Shown: positions 16,511-17,658 of the stretch, piece after piece
Layout of the letters: every line of letters begins with the position of its first letter
How positions within the stretch are numbered: the stretch's first letter is position 1
Assembly: GCA_023258355.1 (NCBI GenBank)
Contig: JALQZL010000017.1
Span: 248 to 17,905 of the forward strand
Reading direction: 5' to 3'
Source: Wenzhouxiangellaceae bacterium
GTDB lineage: Bacteria; Pseudomonadota; Gammaproteobacteria; Xanthomonadales; Wenzhouxiangellaceae
Length of the DNA stretch: 17,658 nucleotides
Program-made: the position numbers and the translations under genes
Notes under the pieces: model-generated
Database searches by the model: none
Seen by the model: only the letters and a program-made list of their open reading frames with translations
What the model was told of the DNA's origin: nothing

Positions 16511-17658
16511 ATGTTATCTCAGCTGGTGGACACACAAGCTAGTCTCACCCAATGGCTTGTTCAGTATGCTGAGCATGCAAATCTCAAAAGTGACCAAGAC
16601 CTCGTTGCTTTAGCTGAGCAAGTGGCGAGGTCTGTGCCCAGTGAAACACTGGCTCTCGTCCACAGAACGCTTCAAAATCTAGAACCACTTTCTCCTGATG
16701 TGGCCACAGTGGCGGCAGTGATCATGTTCAGCATGCCGGAAAGTGGCACTGAAAAAACCACAGCCAGTCCTTTAGATGGCAGTACCCAAGCATTGATCGA
16801 CCAGATCAGGCGCCTTGATTATTTCGGACGCACTTATCTGTCCTCTGATCAAGAGCGTGCGGAGGGATTGCGGCGCCTTTTACTAGCACTGATTGCGGAC
16901 GTGCGGGTGGCATTAATTGCGTTGAGCTGGCAACTTGCGCGGCTACAAGCAGCGAGTAATCTTGGTGAATCAGACCAGCAAGCCATTGCAGAAGAGACGC
17001 GGTTGATTTATGCGCCGCTGGCCAATCGATTGGGTATTTGGCAGCTGAAGTGGGCACTCGAGGACTTGTCGTTTCAGTACCTCGAACCAAAAGCTTATCA
17101 GCAGATACAGCGACTTGTTAGAGAGCAGCAACAGGTTCGTCAGATATTTATCAATGAGTTTTTGTCAGATCTGAGGCTCAAGCTCTCAGAGGCACACCTT
17201 GAGGCAGACGTGAGTGGCCGTGCAAAGCATCTGTACTCAATCTGGCGAAAGATGCAAAAGAAAGGCCTCGACTTTCATGAGCTGTTTGATGTGCGTGCGG
17301 TGCGGATTCTCGTTTCCTCGCTGGCGGACTGTTATGCAGCACTGGGCCTGGTCCATACCCATTGGCAACCCGTGCCAGGGGAGTTTGATGACTATATAAC
17401 AAACCCAAAGGCAAACCTCTATCAGTCGCTGCATACCGCTGTCGTTGGGCCAGGTAATCGTGTCATTGAGGTCCAAATTCGCACCCACGAGATGCACCAG
17501 CACGCAGAGCTAGGTGTCGCTGCCCACTGGCGCTACAAGGAAGAGGGCCCACGTGACCCGCAATTGGAAAAGCGGATTGGTATGATGCGCCAGCTCTTCG
17601 ACAGCCCAGATCAGGACGATCAGGCGATCTTAGAGGGCTTTGAGAACCTGACAAGCGA
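16511..17658 (+). CDS. relA: GTP pyrophosphokinase RelA ((p)ppGpp synthetase), N-terminal part; 3' end outside window
   Basis: The frame is open to the window end, giving 382 codons of a protein usually about 740 residues long. RelA makes (p)ppGpp from ATP and GDP or GTP on ribosomes holding uncharged tRNA. The synthetase domain is well formed: GRAKHLYSIWRKMQKK from residue 236, ELFDVRAVRI, the EFDD motif at 291-294 and NLYQSLHT around Tyr304, then IEVQIRT and AELGVAAHWRYKE. EFDD is the EXDD form typical of monofunctional synthetases. The N-terminal HD region is degenerate: no HD-VEDT hydrolase residues are seen, and the usual KLA(E/D)R stretch reads ALSWQ. The TGS, helical and ACT-type regulatory domains lie beyond the window. 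I chose the ATG at 16511, the first start codon after the in-frame TGA at 16484; it has no clear SD. Confidence 0.95.
   Translation, partial: MLSQLVDTQASLTQWLVQYAEHANLKSDQDLVALAEQVARSVPSETLALVHRTLQNLEPLSPDVATVAAVIMFSMPESGTEKTTASPLDGSTQALIDQIRRLDYFGRTYLSSDQERAEGLRRLLLALIADVRVALIALSWQLARLQAASNLGESDQQAIAEETRLIYAPLANRLGIWQLKWALEDLSFQYLEPKAYQQIQRLVREQQQVRQIFINEFLSDLRLKLSEAHLEADVSGRAKHLYSIWRKMQKKGLDFHELFDVRAVRILVSSLADCYAALGLVHTHWQPVPGEFDDYITNPKANLYQSLHTAVVGPGNRVIEVQIRTHEMHQHAELGVAAHWRYKEEGPRDPQLEKRIGMMRQLFDSPDQDDQAILEGFENLTS

Noticed and set aside
16806..17090. Minus-strand open frame of 94 codons opposite relA
   Set aside because: It is antisense to the conserved RelA region and shows no recognisable motif.

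Overview
The window is ordinary core chromosome of a proteobacterium, most likely a betaproteobacterium (Burkholderiales-like). The assignment rests on three things seen here: the composition and order of the complex I (nuo) genes, a NuoG without the N7 cluster ligands, and a RelA of the monofunctional beta/gamma type. It is a judgement from protein character, not a database match. Genes are tightly packed, no intergenic gap reaches 300 bases, and I see no mobile element, CRISPR array, tRNA or rRNA.

Bases 1-10186 (+ strand) hold the 3' part of a nuo operon for the proton-pumping NADH:ubiquinone oxidoreductase: the end of nuoF, then complete nuoG, H, I, J, K, L, M and N. Several junctions overlap (GTGA at nuoG/nuoH, TAATG at nuoJ/nuoK, ATGA at nuoM/nuoN), as expected of one translationally coupled transcript. 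NuoF, G and I carry the FMN-side and Fe-S electron path. NuoH forms the quinone channel with the membrane arm. NuoJ and NuoK link to the antiporter-like pumps NuoL, M and N. All the key Fe-S cysteines and the main membrane Glu/Lys residues I checked are present.

Bases 10202-11761 (- strand) hold a two-gene unit convergent with nuoN: a low-specificity L-threonine aldolase followed after 3 nt by a small glycine-rich DUF456 membrane protein. The aldolase gene is divergent from hrpA, and the two start codons are separated by only about 32 nt.

Bases 11794-17658 (+ strand) hold three genes. The first is hrpA, a DEAH-box RNA helicase with the DUF3418 C-terminal region. The second is a secreted protein of unknown function with a DUF11-like beta-sandwich region. 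The third is the 5' part of relA, a (p)ppGpp synthetase cut by the window end. HrpA and RelA both act on translation under stress in model bacteria; whether the neighbourhood is functional here is inference.

No previously undescribed system is evident. The points most worth a second look are the compressed divergent start region between ltaE and hrpA, the unknown secreted protein between two housekeeping genes, and the start region of relA, which has no clear ribosome binding site and is overlapped by a small out-of-frame reading frame.
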